DNA of 64,000 nt from Methylobacterium sp. FF17 (GTDB lineage Bacteria > Pseudomonadota > Alphaproteobacteria > Rhizobiales > Beijerinckiaceae), in assembly GCF_025813715.1 (NCBI RefSeq), contig NZ_CP107532.1:1240001-1304000 (forward strand), in the 5' to 3' direction. Position 1 is the stretch's first letter. Every line of letters starts with the position of its first letter. Below are positions 49,139-59,164 of the stretch, piece after piece. The notes beneath the pieces are model-generated. The model saw only the letters and a program-made list of their open reading frames with translations. It was not told where the DNA came from and did not search any database. The position numbers and the translations under genes were made by a program.

Positions 49139-49765
49139 ATGCGTCCCATCGCGCTGCCCCTCTGCCTCGCCCTGATGCTTCCGGCCGGTTTCCTCGCCGC
49201 AGCCGAGACGCCCGCTCCCGCCGCCCCCTCCAGCGACCCGACGCAGGTGCGCGCCGGCGCCTACGTGCTCGATCCGACGCACGGCAAGATCACCTGGTCG
49301 GTGAGCCATCTCGGCTTCTCGACTTATTACGGACAGATCACGGACGTGAACGCCGAGGCGGTGCTCGACCCGAAGGAGCCGGCAAAATCCCGCCTCACGG
49401 TCACGATCGGCACCGACAGCGTCAACGGCCTCAACGACCGGCTCAACCAGCACCTCAAGAGCCCCGATTTCTTCGACACCGCGAAGTTCCCGAAAGCCAC
49501 CTTCACGGCCACCAGCATCGAGCCGACGAGCCCCACCACGGCCCGGGTCAACGGCGACCTGACCCTGAAGGGCGTGACGAAGCCCGTGGCCTTCGACGCG
49601 ACCTTCAACCAGGCCGGGATCAACCCCGTGAACAAGGCCTACACGGTGGGCTTCGATGGCCGCACCGTGATCAAGCGCTCGGATTTCGGGATCAGCGCCT
49701 TCCTGCCGGTGCTGGGCGACGACGTCGCCTTGCGCCTCGAGGGCGAGTTCAAGGCCGTCGAGTAA
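49139..49765 (+). CDS. YceI family periplasmic lipocalin-like protein
   Basis: Secreted protein of 208 residues with a signal peptide (MRPIALPLCLALMLPAGFLA, cleavage near AAAE). The mature domain has the YceI core: YVLDPTHGKITWSVSHLGFS, LNQHLKSPDFFDTAKFPKAT, NGDLTLKGVTKPVAFDATF and DFGISAFLPVLGDDVALRLE. The family forms a beta-barrel that binds a long polyisoprenoid such as ubiquinone in known structures. The start is the ATG at 49139; an ATG 10 bases earlier is out of frame. Its stop overlaps the convergent membrane-protein gene by 17 bases. Confidence 0.92.
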   Translation: MRPIALPLCLALMLPAGFLAAAETPAPAAPSSDPTQVRAGAYVLDPTHGKITWSVSHLGFSTYYGQITDVNAEAVLDPKEPAKSRLTVTIGTDSVNGLNDRLNQHLKSPDFFDTAKFPKATFTATSIEPTSPTTARVNGDLTLKGVTKPVAFDATFNQAGINPVNKAYTVGFDGRTVIKRSDFGISAFLPVLGDDVALRLEGEFKAVE

Positions 49766-50519
49766 GAGCGGGATCCGGCGCGCGCAGGCGTCGGTAGATC
49801 TCCGCCAGGAGGGCTGTGACGAGAACCAGCATCCCCATCTCGATGAGGCCCGAGGCGACGACCCGGAGCGCGATCACCGGAAGGGGCAGGTCGAGGCCGG
49901 CGCGCTCCGGCGCGGTCAGGATGCGGCCGAGGAGGCCCGGCGGCAGGATCGCGGCGACGAGGATCAGGCCCAGGCGCGCGGCGGAACCGCGCGTCATCGC
50001 GACGACGCTGCGCAGGGTGGCATCGGGTGCTCCGACCGCCAGCGCCGGCGCGAGCATGCTCGTCCAGATCTGCACGACGAGGATGCCGATCCAGATCACG
50101 AGCCCCGAGGCCATGGGAATGAACCCGGCCCCGTCGTCCGCAAGCGCACGCCCCAGCAGACCTCCGACCAGCAGCCAGAACAGTTCCAGGGCCAGGAAGG
50201 CCTGGAACGGTCCGGACCGGCCCGCGACGATCTCCGGCAGACTGCCCCCGAAGCCGAGGATCCGACGGAACATCGCCATCCAGTAGGGCGCGAGCAGGAT
50301 CGTGGCGGCGAGGTCCACGACGAAGACATCCTGCTGGAAGCGCGCGGGCTGCGTCGGATCGACCAGCACCGTGTGCAGTGCCTCCTTGGCGAGGATGACG
50401 AGCAGGGCGAGCGTCGTGGCCGAGCCGAGGGCCCGGGTCGCCGCGCGCCCCGATTCCAGGGCGTCCCGCACGGTCTGCGGCACGGGCAGTTTCGGGTCCA
50501 TCGTCCGATCCTGTGCCAT
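49749..50519 (-). CDS. Hypothetical multi-span membrane protein
   Basis: A 256-residue protein with about five or six hydrophobic segments, including ATTLALLVILAKEALHTVLV, ALELFWLLVGGLLGRAL, GLVIWIGILVVQIWTSMLAP and VASGLIEMGMLVLVTALLAE. I recognise no motif or family. It lies between ruvC and ruvA on their strand, 98 bases after ruvC. A second in-frame ATG at 50501 (MDPKLPVPQ) is an alternative start. Confidence 0.75.
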   Translation of the reverse strand: MAQDRTMDPKLPVPQTVRDALESGRAATRALGSATTLALLVILAKEALHTVLVDPTQPARFQQDVFVVDLAATILLAPYWMAMFRRILGFGGSLPEIVAGRSGPFQAFLALELFWLLVGGLLGRALADDGAGFIPMASGLVIWIGILVVQIWTSMLAPALAVGAPDATLRSVVAMTRGSAARLGLILVAAILPPGLLGRILTAPERAGLDLPLPVIALRVVASGLIEMGMLVLVTALLAEIYRRLRAPDPALTRRP

Positions 50520-50617
50520 CCCGACCCGTCCTTGCCCCTCACCCGGAGGCGGACGAACAGCACGCCCGCACGGCCGAAGTCCAGGGGCTGACGCGGAAAC
50601 CCGGTCCGTCGATCCGG

Positions 50618-51184
50618 TCAGCCCCGGGCCAGGGCCGCCGCGATGCGGGCATTGGCCAGCGCGCTGGCGCCGGGGACCGGGGCATGCGCCCGCTTCAGGG
50701 CGTGCGTGCCGCGATGGCTGTTATGGGCGATGGCAATGGCCAGCGCGTCCGCCGCGTCCGCGACCTTGAACGCGGCGGTGGGCAGCAGGAACTTCACCAT
50801 GGCCTGGATCTGCACCTTCTCGGCATGGCCCGAGCCCGTCACGGTCTTCTTGATGAGGTTGGCCGAGTATTCGAACACAGGCATCCCGGCGAGCGCCGGA
50901 ACGAGCAGCGCGACGGCACGGGCGTGGCCGAGCTTCAGGGTCGCCTGCGCGTCCTTGTTGACGAAGGTCTCCTCGACCGAGACCTCGTCCGGCTGGAACG
51001 CCTCCACGATGCGGGTGATGCCCTCGTAGAGTTCGCGCAGGCGCAGGGCGAGCGGGAGGTCTCCGTCCGAGGTGACGACGCCGCAATCGACATAAGCGAC
51101 CTTGGTGCCCGTGGCGGTGATGACACCCCAGCCGGTCCGGCGAAGACCGGGGTCGATCCCGAGGATGCGGACGGGACCGGTCAT
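50618..51184 (-). CDS. ruvC: Crossover junction endodeoxyribonuclease RuvC
   Basis: Holliday junction resolvase with an RNase H fold, 188 residues. The four acidic catalytic positions are visible: the Asp of RILGIDPGLRRTGWG near residue 9, the Glu of VSVEETFVNKDAQATLKLGH, and the HAEKVQIQAMVKFLL followed by ADAADALAIAIAHNSH block with two Asp near the end. It lies upstream of ruvA and ruvB on the same strand but is not contiguous with them. Confidence 0.97.
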   Translation of the reverse strand: MTGPVRILGIDPGLRRTGWGVITATGTKVAYVDCGVVTSDGDLPLALRLRELYEGITRIVEAFQPDEVSVEETFVNKDAQATLKLGHARAVALLVPALAGMPVFEYSANLIKKTVTGSGHAEKVQIQAMVKFLLPTAAFKVADAADALAIAIAHNSHRGTHALKRAHAPVPGASALANARIAAALARG

Positions 51185-51615
51185 GCGGACAGGACCATAG
51201 GAGGCTGGGTCATGGATCGGACGGCTCCGGGCGCGAGCACCGCGCCGATCTCAGCGTTAGGGACATACCGTGAACGGATCGTTATGCCAAGGCACGCGGG
51301 GAATCGGCACGCCTGATACCGGCCGCAGGGCGCCCGTGAGCCACGGCAAGTCGCTTCGACACCCACTCCATGGGCATTCGACCAAGTAGAAGGACGCTCG
51401 AATCGAGGCCTGATCCTGCGCAGACACGTCTCCGGGGAAATATCGCCAAGCACCGTCGACGCCGTTGCCTTACGGCAAGCATGACGAACGACGACATGTC
51501 CGGACGACCCGACCAAGACCGACATATCGTCGAGTCGAGACAAGTCACGGAATGAATCCGCAGAGGTTGCGACCCTAAGCGGTGAGAATAATCCGACGTC
51601 GGAATTGCGTACCTC
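51185..51615. other. Intergenic region upstream of ruvC
   Basis: This 431-base spacer is lower in GC than its surroundings and sits between divergent genes. It contains a short hairpin TTGCC-TTAC-GGCAA near 51465. One minus-strand frame is open across it, but its composition (many Arg, Ser, Cys, His) is not protein-like. I see no tRNA or recognisable small RNA. Confidence 0.45.
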
Positions 51616-51933
51616 GTGGTCCAACTCCCTTCTCGAGCGCTCCTGTACAAACTTTCCACCGGCCTTGCGGCAGCGGCGGCCATCCTGGTTCCCCTGGGCC
51701 TCCTAGCGGCGCCGACATCCGGAACGGTCGCGGTGATCGGCCCACCCGGTCGGGACATGATCGCGGTCGTCGCCCGCGCGGGCGGGTCCATCCTCCGCGC
51801 GGGCGGGTGGGCCGACATCCTCGTGGCCACCGCCGGTCCATCGGACCTCGTCGCCCGCCTCAACGCGTCCGGCGCCGGGCCGGTTGTCGATGCCCGCTTC
51901 GCGCGCGGCTGCGCACCGCTACCGGCCCTGTGA
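51616..51933 (+). CDS. Hypothetical small membrane-anchored or secreted protein
   Basis: A 105-residue frame with a GTG start. The N-terminus LLYKLSTGLAAAAAILVPLG followed by LLAAPTS reads as a signal peptide or anchor. The rest is a compact domain (TVAVIGPPGRDMIAVVARAG and WADILVATAGPSDLVARLNA) that looks globular. It ends 31 bases before the chemoreceptor start and may form a unit with it. No family is recognised. Confidence 0.55.
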   Translation: MVQLPSRALLYKLSTGLAAAAAILVPLGLLAAPTSGTVAVIGPPGRDMIAVVARAGGSILRAGGWADILVATAGPSDLVARLNASGAGPVVDARFARGCAPLPAL

Positions 51934-51964
51934 GTCCCGTATCTCTGAAGGAGACGCACCTGTC

Positions 51965-53411
51965 ATGACGAACCTCGACACGCTCCGGCGGACCTTCGGC
52001 AAAGTCCTGATCGCCTTTCTCTGGCTGCATCTGCCGGTCGTCGCACTCGGTGCTTGGTTCTGCTGCAACGCATTGGCCCCCCGCTCCTGGTCGCGGCCTG
52101 TCTCGCGGGGCTGCGTACGCTGACGCGGTGGTGCTCCCCCACCGGGACGACGACACGCCTCGTCAGCAGTCTGTCCCTCATCGGCATGGCGGCGGTCCTG
52201 CTCTCCGCGTTCGCCGGACATCCGTGGCAGATCGACCTGCACATGTACTTCTTTGCCTGCATGGCCTTCACCGTGGCTTGGTGCGACCGGCACGTCCTCG
52301 TCGCCTGCGCGACCGCCACGGCCGGCCATCACCTCGCCCTCGACCTCCTGATGCCGATCCTGATTTTTCCGCAGGGCGTCGCAAGCTCCAGCCTCGCACG
52401 GGTGGTGCTGCATGCCGTCATCCTGATCCTCGAGACCGGTGTGCTGGCGTGGGTCGCGAACACCATCGCGACGACCCTCATCGCGCAGGCGGAGTCCGAA
52501 CACGCCGTCCGAACGCAGATGGACCAGTTGCGGGTGCTCGAAGCGGAGACGGCCCTGGCAAGGGTCGGTGTCGAGGCGCAGCGCAAGGCCGCAATGCAGG
52601 ACACCGCCCAGTACTTCGAATCGACGGTGGTCGGCATTCTCGGACGGGTTACGGAAGCGGCAGGCGCGCTGGGTGTGACCGCCCGCGCCATGGCGGTCAC
52701 GGCGGGCGGCACGACCGGAGAAGCGAGTGCGGTCGCGAGTGCGGCCTCCAACGTCACCACGGTCGCCAGTACCGCCGAAGAACTCGGCGCGTCGGTTCAG
52801 GAGATCGGGCGGCAGGTCGGAGAATCAGCACGCATGGCGCAGGGCGCGGTGGTTGAGGCCGATGCCACCGGACAGCTGGTCCGGGCTCTGAGCACCGGAG
52901 CCGCTCGAATCGGCGACGTCGTCGGGATGATCACGGGGATTGCCGAGCAGACCAACTTGCTGGCCCTCAACGCAACGATCGAGGCGGCGCACGCCGGTGA
53001 GGCCGGACGGGGCTTCGCCGTGGTCGCCGCGGAGGTGAAGGAACTCGCCAATCAGACGGTCAAGGCCACCGAGGAGATCACGCAGCAGATCAATGCGATC
53101 CAGGCCACGACCGGCGAAGCGGTGACCGCGATCGAGGGCATCGCTGCGCGCATCCGCACCATGAGCAGCGCCACGGACGCGATCGCCGTGGATCAGCAGG
53201 GAACGGCGACCCAGGCCATCATCCGCAGCGGGGCCACGCCGCCACGGGCAATGGCGCGATCACCACCACCATCGACGGCGTCGCGCGCTCGGCCGAGGAG
53301 ACGGGGGCGGCCGCCGCCGAGGTGCTCACGGCGGCGGCGGCACTCGCCGGCGAAGCGGATCAACTCGGCGCCGAGGTCAACCGGTTCCTCCACACGGTCA
53401 GGGCTGCCTGA
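51965..53411 (+). pseudogene. Methyl-accepting chemotaxis protein gene with two frameshifts
   Basis: The sequence encodes a chemoreceptor-like protein in three successive frames. Frame one starts [20 protein letters not shown] at 51965. Continuity with the next membrane segments ([16 protein letters not shown]) needs a one-base shift near the C6 run at 52077-52082. The middle frame covers several membrane helices and the signalling tip [20 protein letters not shown] plus [20 protein letters not shown] second one-base loss near GGGG at 53230-53233 is needed to restore [20 protein letters not shown] and the ending [11 protein letters not shown], with stop at 53409-53411. No HAMP domain is evident. 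It is either a decaying gene or contains sequencing errors. Confidence 0.8.
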
Positions 53412-53426
53412 GGGGGTCCAGGGCGG

Positions 53427-54173
53427 TCAGCCCTGGAGCTTCTCCATCAAAGCATCGGACAGGGCGAAGTTGACGAAGACGTTCTGGACATCGTCCTGGT
53501 CCTCGATCACCTCCACGAGGCGCAGCAGCTTCTCGCCGGTCTCGTCATCGACCTCGATGGTGTTCTGGGCCTTCCACACGAGCGCCGTGCGGCGCGGCTC
53601 GCCGAAGCGGGCTTCGAGCGCCTTAGAGACCTCACCATAGGCGTCCTGTGCGCAGGTAACCTCGTGGCCGGTCTCGTCCGAGCGCACGTCGTCGGCGCCT
53701 GCCTCGATGGCGGCCTCCAGCATGGTGTCGGCATCCGCGACCTTGGCGTCGAACTCCACCACGCCGACATGGTCGAACATGAAGGAAACCGCCCCCGTCT
53801 CGGCGAGGCTGCCGCCGGACTTGGTGAAGGCCGAGCGTACGTCCGAGGCCGTGCGGTTGCGGTTGTCGGTCTGCGCCTCGACGATGAGCGCGGCGCCGCC
53901 CGGGCCGTAGCCCTCGTAGCGGATCTCGTCGTAGCTCTCGGCGTCGGCGCCCGAGGCCTTCTTGATCGCGCGCTCGATGTTGTCCTTGGGCACGTTCTCG
54001 GCGCGGGCCGCGATGATGGCGGCGCGCAGGCGGGCGTTCATCGCCGGATCGGGCAGGCCGAGCTTGGCCGCGACCGTGATTTCGCGCGCGAGCTTGCCGA
54101 ACAGCTTCGAGCGGACCGCGTCGACGCGGCCCTTGCGGTGCATGATGTTCTTGAACTGGGAATGGCCGGCCAT
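53427..54173 (-). CDS. YebC/PmpR-family DNA-binding regulator or translation factor
   Basis: A 248-residue member of the YebC/TACO1 family, beginning [20 protein letters not shown]. Family segments [40 protein letters not shown] and [20 protein letters not shown] are intact. Family members have been described both as DNA-binding regulators and as factors that help ribosomes through polyproline stretches. In many bacteria the gene lies beside ruvC; here it lies about 2.2 kb from ruvC, beyond the chemoreceptor. Confidence 0.95.
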   Translation of the reverse strand: MAGHSQFKNIMHRKGRVDAVRSKLFGKLAREITVAAKLGLPDPAMNARLRAAIIAARAENVPKDNIERAIKKASGADAESYDEIRYEGYGPGGAALIVEAQTDNRNRTASDVRSAFTKSGGSLAETGAVSFMFDHVGVVEFDAKVADADTMLEAAIEAGADDVRSDETGHEVTCAQDAYGEVSKALEARFGEPRRTALVWKAQNTIEVDDETGEKLLRLVEVIEDQDDVQNVFVNFALSDALMEKLQG

Positions 54174-54384
54174 GACGTGACTCTGGAGGTAAGGAGGCCG
54201 AATCGCGCCGGCCGCGGACCGGGTGGCGCGTCCGCGATGCGGGGAGACGAGGTTGCCGGCTTATAGGACGCAGGTCGCACCGATGACAACGCTGCGCCGC
54301 AGCGTCGGAGTGCCGGGTAAAGGGATCGGGGCGAGGGCTCGGTCCACGGTGGCCATCGGCGGCAGAGCGACTATCCTGGCGCTT

Positions 54385-54645
54385 ATGATCCACGACGCAT
54401 CCCGGGACCGCCCCGATCCCCACGCCCGCTCCGAGGCGCCGGCAGGAGCAGCGCCCCCCTCTTCCTGGCTCAAGCTCGGTCTGGCCGGCGCCATCGGCTT
54501 CGTCGCCGGCGCCATGCTGTTCCCCACGCCCGCCGAGGGAGACTCACGCCGGTCGCGTGCGCCGACGCTTCCGGTCAGGCGAGAGCTCAGGCAGGAACTC
54601 AGGCAGAAATCTGGGCGTGCCAGTCGCGCAGAGCCCTCAGGGTGA
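54385..54645 (+). CDS. Possible small membrane protein
   Basis: An 86-residue frame MIHDASRDRPDPHARSEAPA with one hydrophobic segment (WLKLGLAGAIGFVAGAMLFP) and a basic, Arg-rich tail. No convincing ribosome binding site precedes the ATG, and the 3' end overlaps the convergent HAD gene by 47 bases. The single membrane segment is the main argument for it. No family is recognised. Confidence 0.35.
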   Translation: MIHDASRDRPDPHARSEAPAGAAPPSSWLKLGLAGAIGFVAGAMLFPTPAEGDSRRSRAPTLPVRRELRQELRQKSGRASRAEPSG

Positions 54646-55351
54646 CGTGCCCCTCCGGCCAGACATGGCCGGAAAGGTGCCGATGCGGCGCCCCGGCCTC
54701 GCCGAGATCCGACACGGCCGAGAACGCCCCGTCGAGGCGGTGGCTCTCGGTGTAGCGGCTGCGCGTGGCGATGACGGGCAGGCCCGCATCGAGCGCCGAG
54801 CGGATGCCGGCGGCCGAATCCTCGAAGGCCACGGCCTCGGACGGCGCCACCTCGAGGCGCCGGAGCGCGAGGTCGAACACGTCCGGGGCCGGCTTCTTGC
54901 GCGCCGCCTCGTCGCCACAGGCGATCACGTCGAAGGGGACGTCACTGCGCGGGAAGTTGATCCGCAACAGGGTGTCGACGTTCGGGCGGCTCGTGGTGCT
55001 GGCCACCGCGAGCTTGAGACCCTCCGCCCGCGCCTCCCCGATCAACCGCGCGACGCCGGGCCGGAGCGCGAGGCCGCCCCCTTCCACCAGGTCGCCGTAA
55101 AGGCGGGTCTTGCGGTCGTGGATCTCGCCCATGAGCGGGCGGAGGGCATCGAGCTGCCCCGCATGCTCGGTCTCGACGTAGTGGCGCAGGCGCTCCTTGC
55201 CGCCCATCACGGTCAGGAGGTCGGCATAGAGCGCGGGCGACCACACCCAGGGAAGACCGAGTTCCGCGAAGGCACCGTTGAAGGCCCGACGATGCAGGTC
55301 CTCGGTCTCGGCGAGCGTCCCGTCGACGTCGAAGATCAGCGCCCTCAGCAT
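54599..55351 (-). CDS. cbbY: CbbY-type HAD-superfamily phosphatase
   Basis: Haloacid dehalogenase-fold phosphatase, 250 residues. Motif I is [20 protein letters not shown] with the nucleophile Asp9, motif II is VASTTSRPN, and motif III/IV is [17 protein letters not shown] with [16 protein letters not shown]. The helical cap follows motif I, as in CbbY. CbbY removes xylulose-1,5-bisphosphate, an inhibitory RuBisCO by-product, and its genes occur in Calvin clusters. Here it overlaps rpe by 7 bases at the end of the fbp-prk-rpe block, which supports the name over other HAD phosphatases. Confidence 0.85.
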   Translation of the reverse strand: MLRALIFDVDGTLAETEDLHRRAFNGAFAELGLPWVWSPALYADLLTVMGGKERLRHYVETEHAGQLDALRPLMGEIHDRKTRLYGDLVEGGGLALRPGVARLIGEARAEGLKLAVASTTSRPNVDTLLRINFPRSDVPFDVIACGDEAARKKPAPDVFDLALRRLEVAPSEAVAFEDSAAGIRSALDAGLPVIATRSRYTESHRLDGAFSAVSDLGEAGAPHRHLSGHVWPEGHVTLRALRDWHAQISA

Positions 55352-56031
55352 GAGAGGGTGCCGCCTCCCACCGATGCGGCTCCCGCCCGGATCGCCGCGA
55401 TGCGCTCGGCGTAGCCCGCCGGACCGCCCTTGAACACGGCGTTGCCGGCCACGAAGGCATTGGCGCCGGCCCGCGCCGCCCGGACCACGGTCTCGGGATC
55501 GATCCCACCATCGACCTCGATGTCGATGTCACGCCCGGCCGTCATCGCGCGGATTCGTGCGATCGTCTCCAGGGTCGAGGGGATGAAGCTCTGGCCGCCG
55601 AAACCCGGATTGACGGTCATCACCAGGACGAGGTCCACGATGTCGAGGAGCGGCTCGATCGCCGAGGCCGGCGTGCCCGGGTTGAGGGCGATGCCTGCGC
55701 GCTTGCCGAGGTTCCGGATCGCCTGGAGCGAGCGGTGGATGTGCGGGCCCGCCTCCACATGGACCGAGATCGTATCGGCCCCGGCCTCCGCGAAGGCGGC
55801 GAGGTAGGGGTCGGCCGGCGCGATCATCAGGTGGACGTCGAAATGCTTGGCCGAGTGCGGACGCAGAGCCTTGATCACCGCCGGCCCGAAGGTGAGATTC
55901 GGCACGAAGTGCCCGTCCATCACGTCGAGGTGGATCCAGTCGGCCCCCGCCTCGGAGACGGCACGCACCTCCTCGCCGAGCTTGGCGAAATCCGCCGAAA
56001 GGATCGAGGGCGAGATGATCGGGCCGTTCAT
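55345..56031 (-). CDS. rpe: Ribulose-phosphate 3-epimerase
   Basis: TIM-barrel enzyme that interconverts ribulose 5-phosphate and xylulose 5-phosphate. The 228-residue product has [16 protein letters not shown], the metal site [37 protein letters not shown] and the C-terminal [12 protein letters not shown], all diagnostic. The start is the ATG giving [10 protein letters not shown]; a longer open frame upstream runs into prk. It sits 35 bases after prk and overlaps cbbY, so the operon is tight. Confidence 0.96.
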   Translation of the reverse strand: MNGPIISPSILSADFAKLGEEVRAVSEAGADWIHLDVMDGHFVPNLTFGPAVIKALRPHSAKHFDVHLMIAPADPYLAAFAEAGADTISVHVEAGPHIHRSLQAIRNLGKRAGIALNPGTPASAIEPLLDIVDLVLVMTVNPGFGGQSFIPSTLETIARIRAMTAGRDIDIEVDGGIDPETVVRAARAGANAFVAGNAVFKGGPAGYAERIAAIRAGAASVGGGTLSC

Positions 56032-56066
56032 GGGTCTGGGTCCTCTTGCGTGCATCGCCGACGGCC

Positions 56067-56927
56067 TCAAGCCATCCGGCGCTTGCGCTCGACGAGTTGC
56101 ATGATGATCGGCGTCAGGATGAGCTGCATGGCGAGATCGAGCTTGCCGCCGGGGATCACGATGGAATTGGCCCGGCTCATGAACGAGCCCTGGATCATCG
56201 AGATCAGGTAGGAGAAGTCGATGCCCTTGGGGTCCTTGAAGCGGATCACCACCATCGATTCGTCCGCCGTGGGGATCCAGCGGGCGATGAACGGGTTCGA
56301 GGTGTCCACCGTGGGCACCCGCTGGAAGTTGATGTCCGTCCAGGTGAATTGCGGGCAGATGGTCTGCACGTAATCGGGCATGCGCCGCAGGATCACGTCG
56401 GTGACGGCCTCGGTGGAATAGCCCCGGAACGAGCGGTCCCGGTGCAGCTTCTGGATCCATTCGAGGTTGATCACCGGCACTACGCCGATCTTGAGATCGG
56501 CGTAGCGGGCCATGTCGACGTTGTCGTCCACGACGCAGCCGTGCAGGCCCTCGTAGAACAGCAGGTCTGAGCCCGGGGGAAAAGCCTCCCAGGGCGTGAA
56601 GGTACCGGGCTCGGTGCCGTAGAGCGCGGCGTCCGCCGCATCGTGCGCGTAATGGCGCGTGCGACCGCCCCCCGATTCGCCGTAGGTCCGGAAGACCTCC
56701 TCCAACTCGGGCAGGAGGTTGGCGCGCGGGGCGAAGTGACTGAGGTTCGGCTCCTCCGCCATCTTCCGGCGCATGGTGTCCCGGTCATAGGCGTGGAAGG
56801 CATCGCCCTCGATGTAGACCGCGCTCACGTCCTCGCGGCGGAAGATCTGCTCGAAGGTATTGCGGACCGACGTGGTCCCGGCTCCCGAGGAGCCGGTGAC
56901 CGAGATGATGGGATGACGCGCCGACAT
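56067..56927 (-). CDS. prk: Phosphoribulokinase (class I, proteobacterial)
   Basis: Phosphorylates ribulose 5-phosphate to ribulose 1,5-bisphosphate using ATP. The 286-residue protein begins [20 protein letters not shown] (P-loop GSSGAGTT). The [14 protein letters not shown] and [20 protein letters not shown] segments carry catalytic and substrate residues of class I enzymes. The length is normal. It lies 25 bases after fbp and before rpe. In this window there is no RuBisCO gene to use its product. Confidence 0.96.
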   Translation of the reverse strand: MSARHPIISVTGSSGAGTTSVRNTFEQIFRREDVSAVYIEGDAFHAYDRDTMRRKMAEEPNLSHFAPRANLLPELEEVFRTYGESGGGRTRHYAHDAADAALYGTEPGTFTPWEAFPPGSDLLFYEGLHGCVVDDNVDMARYADLKIGVVPVINLEWIQKLHRDRSFRGYSTEAVTDVILRRMPDYVQTICPQFTWTDINFQRVPTVDTSNPFIARWIPTADESMVVIRFKDPKGIDFSYLISMIQGSFMSRANSIVIPGGKLDLAMQLILTPIIMQLVERKRRMA

Positions 56928-56952
56928 GGATGTGCGTGGTGCCCCGGAGGCG

Positions 56953-58014
56953 CTAGCTGCGCATCAGGCCGCGCTGCCCGAACAGGGGCGAGCGTCCGGC
57001 GGCGGCATTGCGTCCGCCATAGTATTTGGCGACGCAGGCGACCTCGTCCACCGACCCGAAGATCAGCGGCACGCGCTCGTGGATGCCGGTGGCGCTGATG
57101 TCGAGGATGCGGCGCTCGCCGTCGATGGCCCCGGCCCCGGCCTGCTCCATCAGCATGGCGATGGGGGCGGCCTCGTAGAGAAGGCGCAGCCGCCCCTGGG
57201 CATAACCCTTGCGGTTGTCGCCCGGATACAGGAACACGCCGCCGCGCAGGAGCACCCGCTGGGCATCGGCCACCAGGGAGCCGAGCCAGCGCATGTTGAA
57301 GTCCTTGTCCAGCGGGCCTTCCGAGCCGCGCAGGCAATCCTCGATATAGGCCTTCACCGGGGCGTCCCAGTTCCGGGCGTTCGAGGCGTTGATCGCGTAT
57401 TCCTTGGCCGCGGCCACCACCTCGATCCGAGGATGGGTGAGCCGGAAGGTCCGTGCCGCCCGGTCGAGGGTGTAGATCTGCGTGCCGTGGCCGAGCGTGA
57501 CCACGAGGGAGGTCGCCGGACCGTAGGTGACGAAGCCGGCGGCGATCTGTTCGGTGCCCGGGGTGGTGAAGGAGGCGATCGAATCGGTGTCGCCCGCGAC
57601 CACCGGGCGGATGCCGAAGATCGAGCCCACCGCCATGTTGACGCCGATGTTCGACGAGCCGTCGAGGGGGTCGATCGCCACGGCGAGCGGCGCGGCAGGA
57701 TCGAGCACCATCATCCCCTCGGCCTCTTCCGAGGCGACCACCGCCACGGGCGCGCCGCGCAGAGCCTCGGTGAAGCGCTCGTGGGCCAGCACGTCGAGGG
57801 CCTTCTGGACGTCGCCGTCGCTGTTGTGCTCGCCGGTGGCCGCGAGGTCGGCTCCGCCGAGCATGCCCCGGCCGATCACCTCACTGACATCGACGGCCGC
57901 CTCGGCGCAGGCCGCCACGACGGCGGCGGCATCGGCGAGCCGCGCATCGGCGGCGACCGCCTGCGCAAGGCAGTCCGCGAGGGTGGACCCGAACTCCAGA
58001 GACACCGTCGACAT
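56953..58014 (-). CDS. fbp: Class I fructose-1,6-bisphosphatase
   Basis: Hydrolyses fructose 1,6-bisphosphate to fructose 6-phosphate; some Calvin-cluster forms also act on sedoheptulose bisphosphate. The start MSTVSLEFGSTLADCLAQAV is chosen because AAGGA lies 9 bases upstream; earlier ATG codons exist at 58035 and 58053. The 353 residues include the metal-site motif AIDPLDGSSNIGVNMAVGSI near residue 112 and the active-site segment RGGVFLYPGDNRKGYAQGRL. It is the first gene of the leftward block facing the LysR regulator. Confidence 0.95.
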   Translation of the reverse strand: MSTVSLEFGSTLADCLAQAVAADARLADAAAVVAACAEAAVDVSEVIGRGMLGGADLAATGEHNSDGDVQKALDVLAHERFTEALRGAPVAVVASEEAEGMMVLDPAAPLAVAIDPLDGSSNIGVNMAVGSIFGIRPVVAGDTDSIASFTTPGTEQIAAGFVTYGPATSLVVTLGHGTQIYTLDRAARTFRLTHPRIEVVAAAKEYAINASNARNWDAPVKAYIEDCLRGSEGPLDKDFNMRWLGSLVADAQRVLLRGGVFLYPGDNRKGYAQGRLRLLYEAAPIAMLMEQAGAGAIDGERRILDISATGIHERVPLIFGSVDEVACVAKYYGGRNAAAGRSPLFGQRGLMRS

Positions 58015-58207
58015 CAACGTCCGTCCTTCTTCCATTGCCCGCCGACCTGACATCCCAGCGGACCGTCATCTTACCCTGCCCTTGGCACGAGAGCGCCCGG
58101 CGGCACCAGGGGGTATGGGCGCATCGCACCCGCGAGCCCTCGCATCGTACCACCGAAAGAATTCTGAAAAAACTTGCGAGCTATTCCAAAAAAACTAGAA
58201 CCGCCTC
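58015..58207. promoter_or_regulatory. Divergent control region between fbp and the LysR regulator
   Basis: The 193-base spacer ends with a markedly AT-rich tract at about 58155-58199, adjacent to the regulator start. It contains two similar A-runs in GAAAAAACTT (from 58166) and CAAAAAAACT (from 58187). LysR-type proteins classically bind between such divergent genes at T-N11-A sites. I cannot fix one exact operator by eye. Confidence 0.45.
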
Positions 58208-59164
58208 ATGCGCAACCTGTCCCTCAAACAGCTCCAGGCCGTCGCCGCGGTCGCCCGTCTCGGCACCATGACCCGCGCCGCGCAGGAGCTCAACGTCACC
58301 TCGGCCGCCCTCTATGCCCGCATCCGCCAGCTGGAGGAGGAGGCGGGGCTGATGCTGTTCGACCGCACGCCCACGGGGCTGAAGCCCACGGATGCCGGGC
58401 GCGAGATGCTCTGGGCGATCAACAGCATCAACACCGTGCTGGAAACCTGCGCCGACCGTCTGGAGACCCTCAAGGGCGGCAGCGGCGGACGCGTGGCGAT
58501 GGGCGTGGTCTCGACGGCGAAGTACTTCGCGCCGGGCGTGATCTCGGGCTTCGTCGGGCTGCATCCGGGCGTGGAGATCAACCTCACGGTGGGCAATCGC
58601 GGCCACATGGTGGAGGCCCTGCGCAACTACGAGATCGATTTCGCGATCATGGGCCGGCCGCCGCGCGACTTCGCCATCGAGGCGGAGATCTTCGGGCCTC
58701 ACCCGATTGTCATCATCGCGGCCCCGAACCATCCTTTCGCCGGCCGCAGCGGGCTGACGCGGGCGGATCTGGCGCAGGAATCCTTCCTGGTGCGCGAGGA
58801 GGGCTCCGGCACCCGGACGGTGTTCGAGGAGTTCATGGCCGGGATCATGATCAAACGGGCGCGCCTCGGGATCGATTCGGGCTCGAACGAGACGATCAAG
58901 CAGGCGGTGATGGCGGATCTCGGCATCGCGCTTCTCTCCGCCCACACCGTGGCCGCCGAGCTGGAGAGCGGCCGCCTCGTGGTCCTCGACGTCCAGGGCT
59001 TGCCAATCCGGCGCGACTGGTACGCGGTGCGCCGGGCCGACAAGGTGCTGGGCCCTGCGGCGGCGGCCTTCTGGGACTATATCGTCAAGGATGGCGGGCG
59101 CTGGCTGCCGCAACTGCGGCTCTCGCCCGAGCCGTCGCCCGTCACGGTGGAGTTCGAGACGTGA
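58208..59164 (+). CDS. LysR-type transcriptional regulator, CbbR/QscR-like
   Basis: DNA-binding regulator of 318 residues. The N-terminal winged helix shows LKQLQAVAAVARLGTMTRAA and ELNVTSAALYARIRQLEEEA (residues about 6-45), and the substrate-binding domain starts near residue 90 (GRVAMGVVSTAKYFAPGVIS). VSTAKYFAP, VREEGSGTRTVFEEFM and GSNETIKQAVMADLGIALLS are typical of CbbR. The divergent fbp-prk-rpe-cbbY block fits this. In Methylobacterium the homologous regulator QscR controls serine-cycle genes, so that identity is equally possible. The stop overlaps the next start by 4 bases. Confidence 0.9.
   Translation: MRNLSLKQLQAVAAVARLGTMTRAAQELNVTSAALYARIRQLEEEAGLMLFDRTPTGLKPTDAGREMLWAINSINTVLETCADRLETLKGGSGGRVAMGVVSTAKYFAPGVISGFVGLHPGVEINLTVGNRGHMVEALRNYEIDFAIMGRPPRDFAIEAEIFGPHPIVIIAAPNHPFAGRSGLTRADLAQESFLVREEGSGTRTVFEEFMAGIMIKRARLGIDSGSNETIKQAVMADLGIALLSAHTVAAELESGRLVVLDVQGLPIRRDWYAVRRADKVLGPAAAAFWDYIVKDGGRWLPQLRLSPEPSPVTVEFET

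Noticed and set aside
51181..51624. A 147-codon minus-strand frame upstream of ruvC
   Set aside because: Composition is atypical, with many Arg, Ser and Cys residues. No ribosome binding site or domain is seen, and it covers a likely promoter region.
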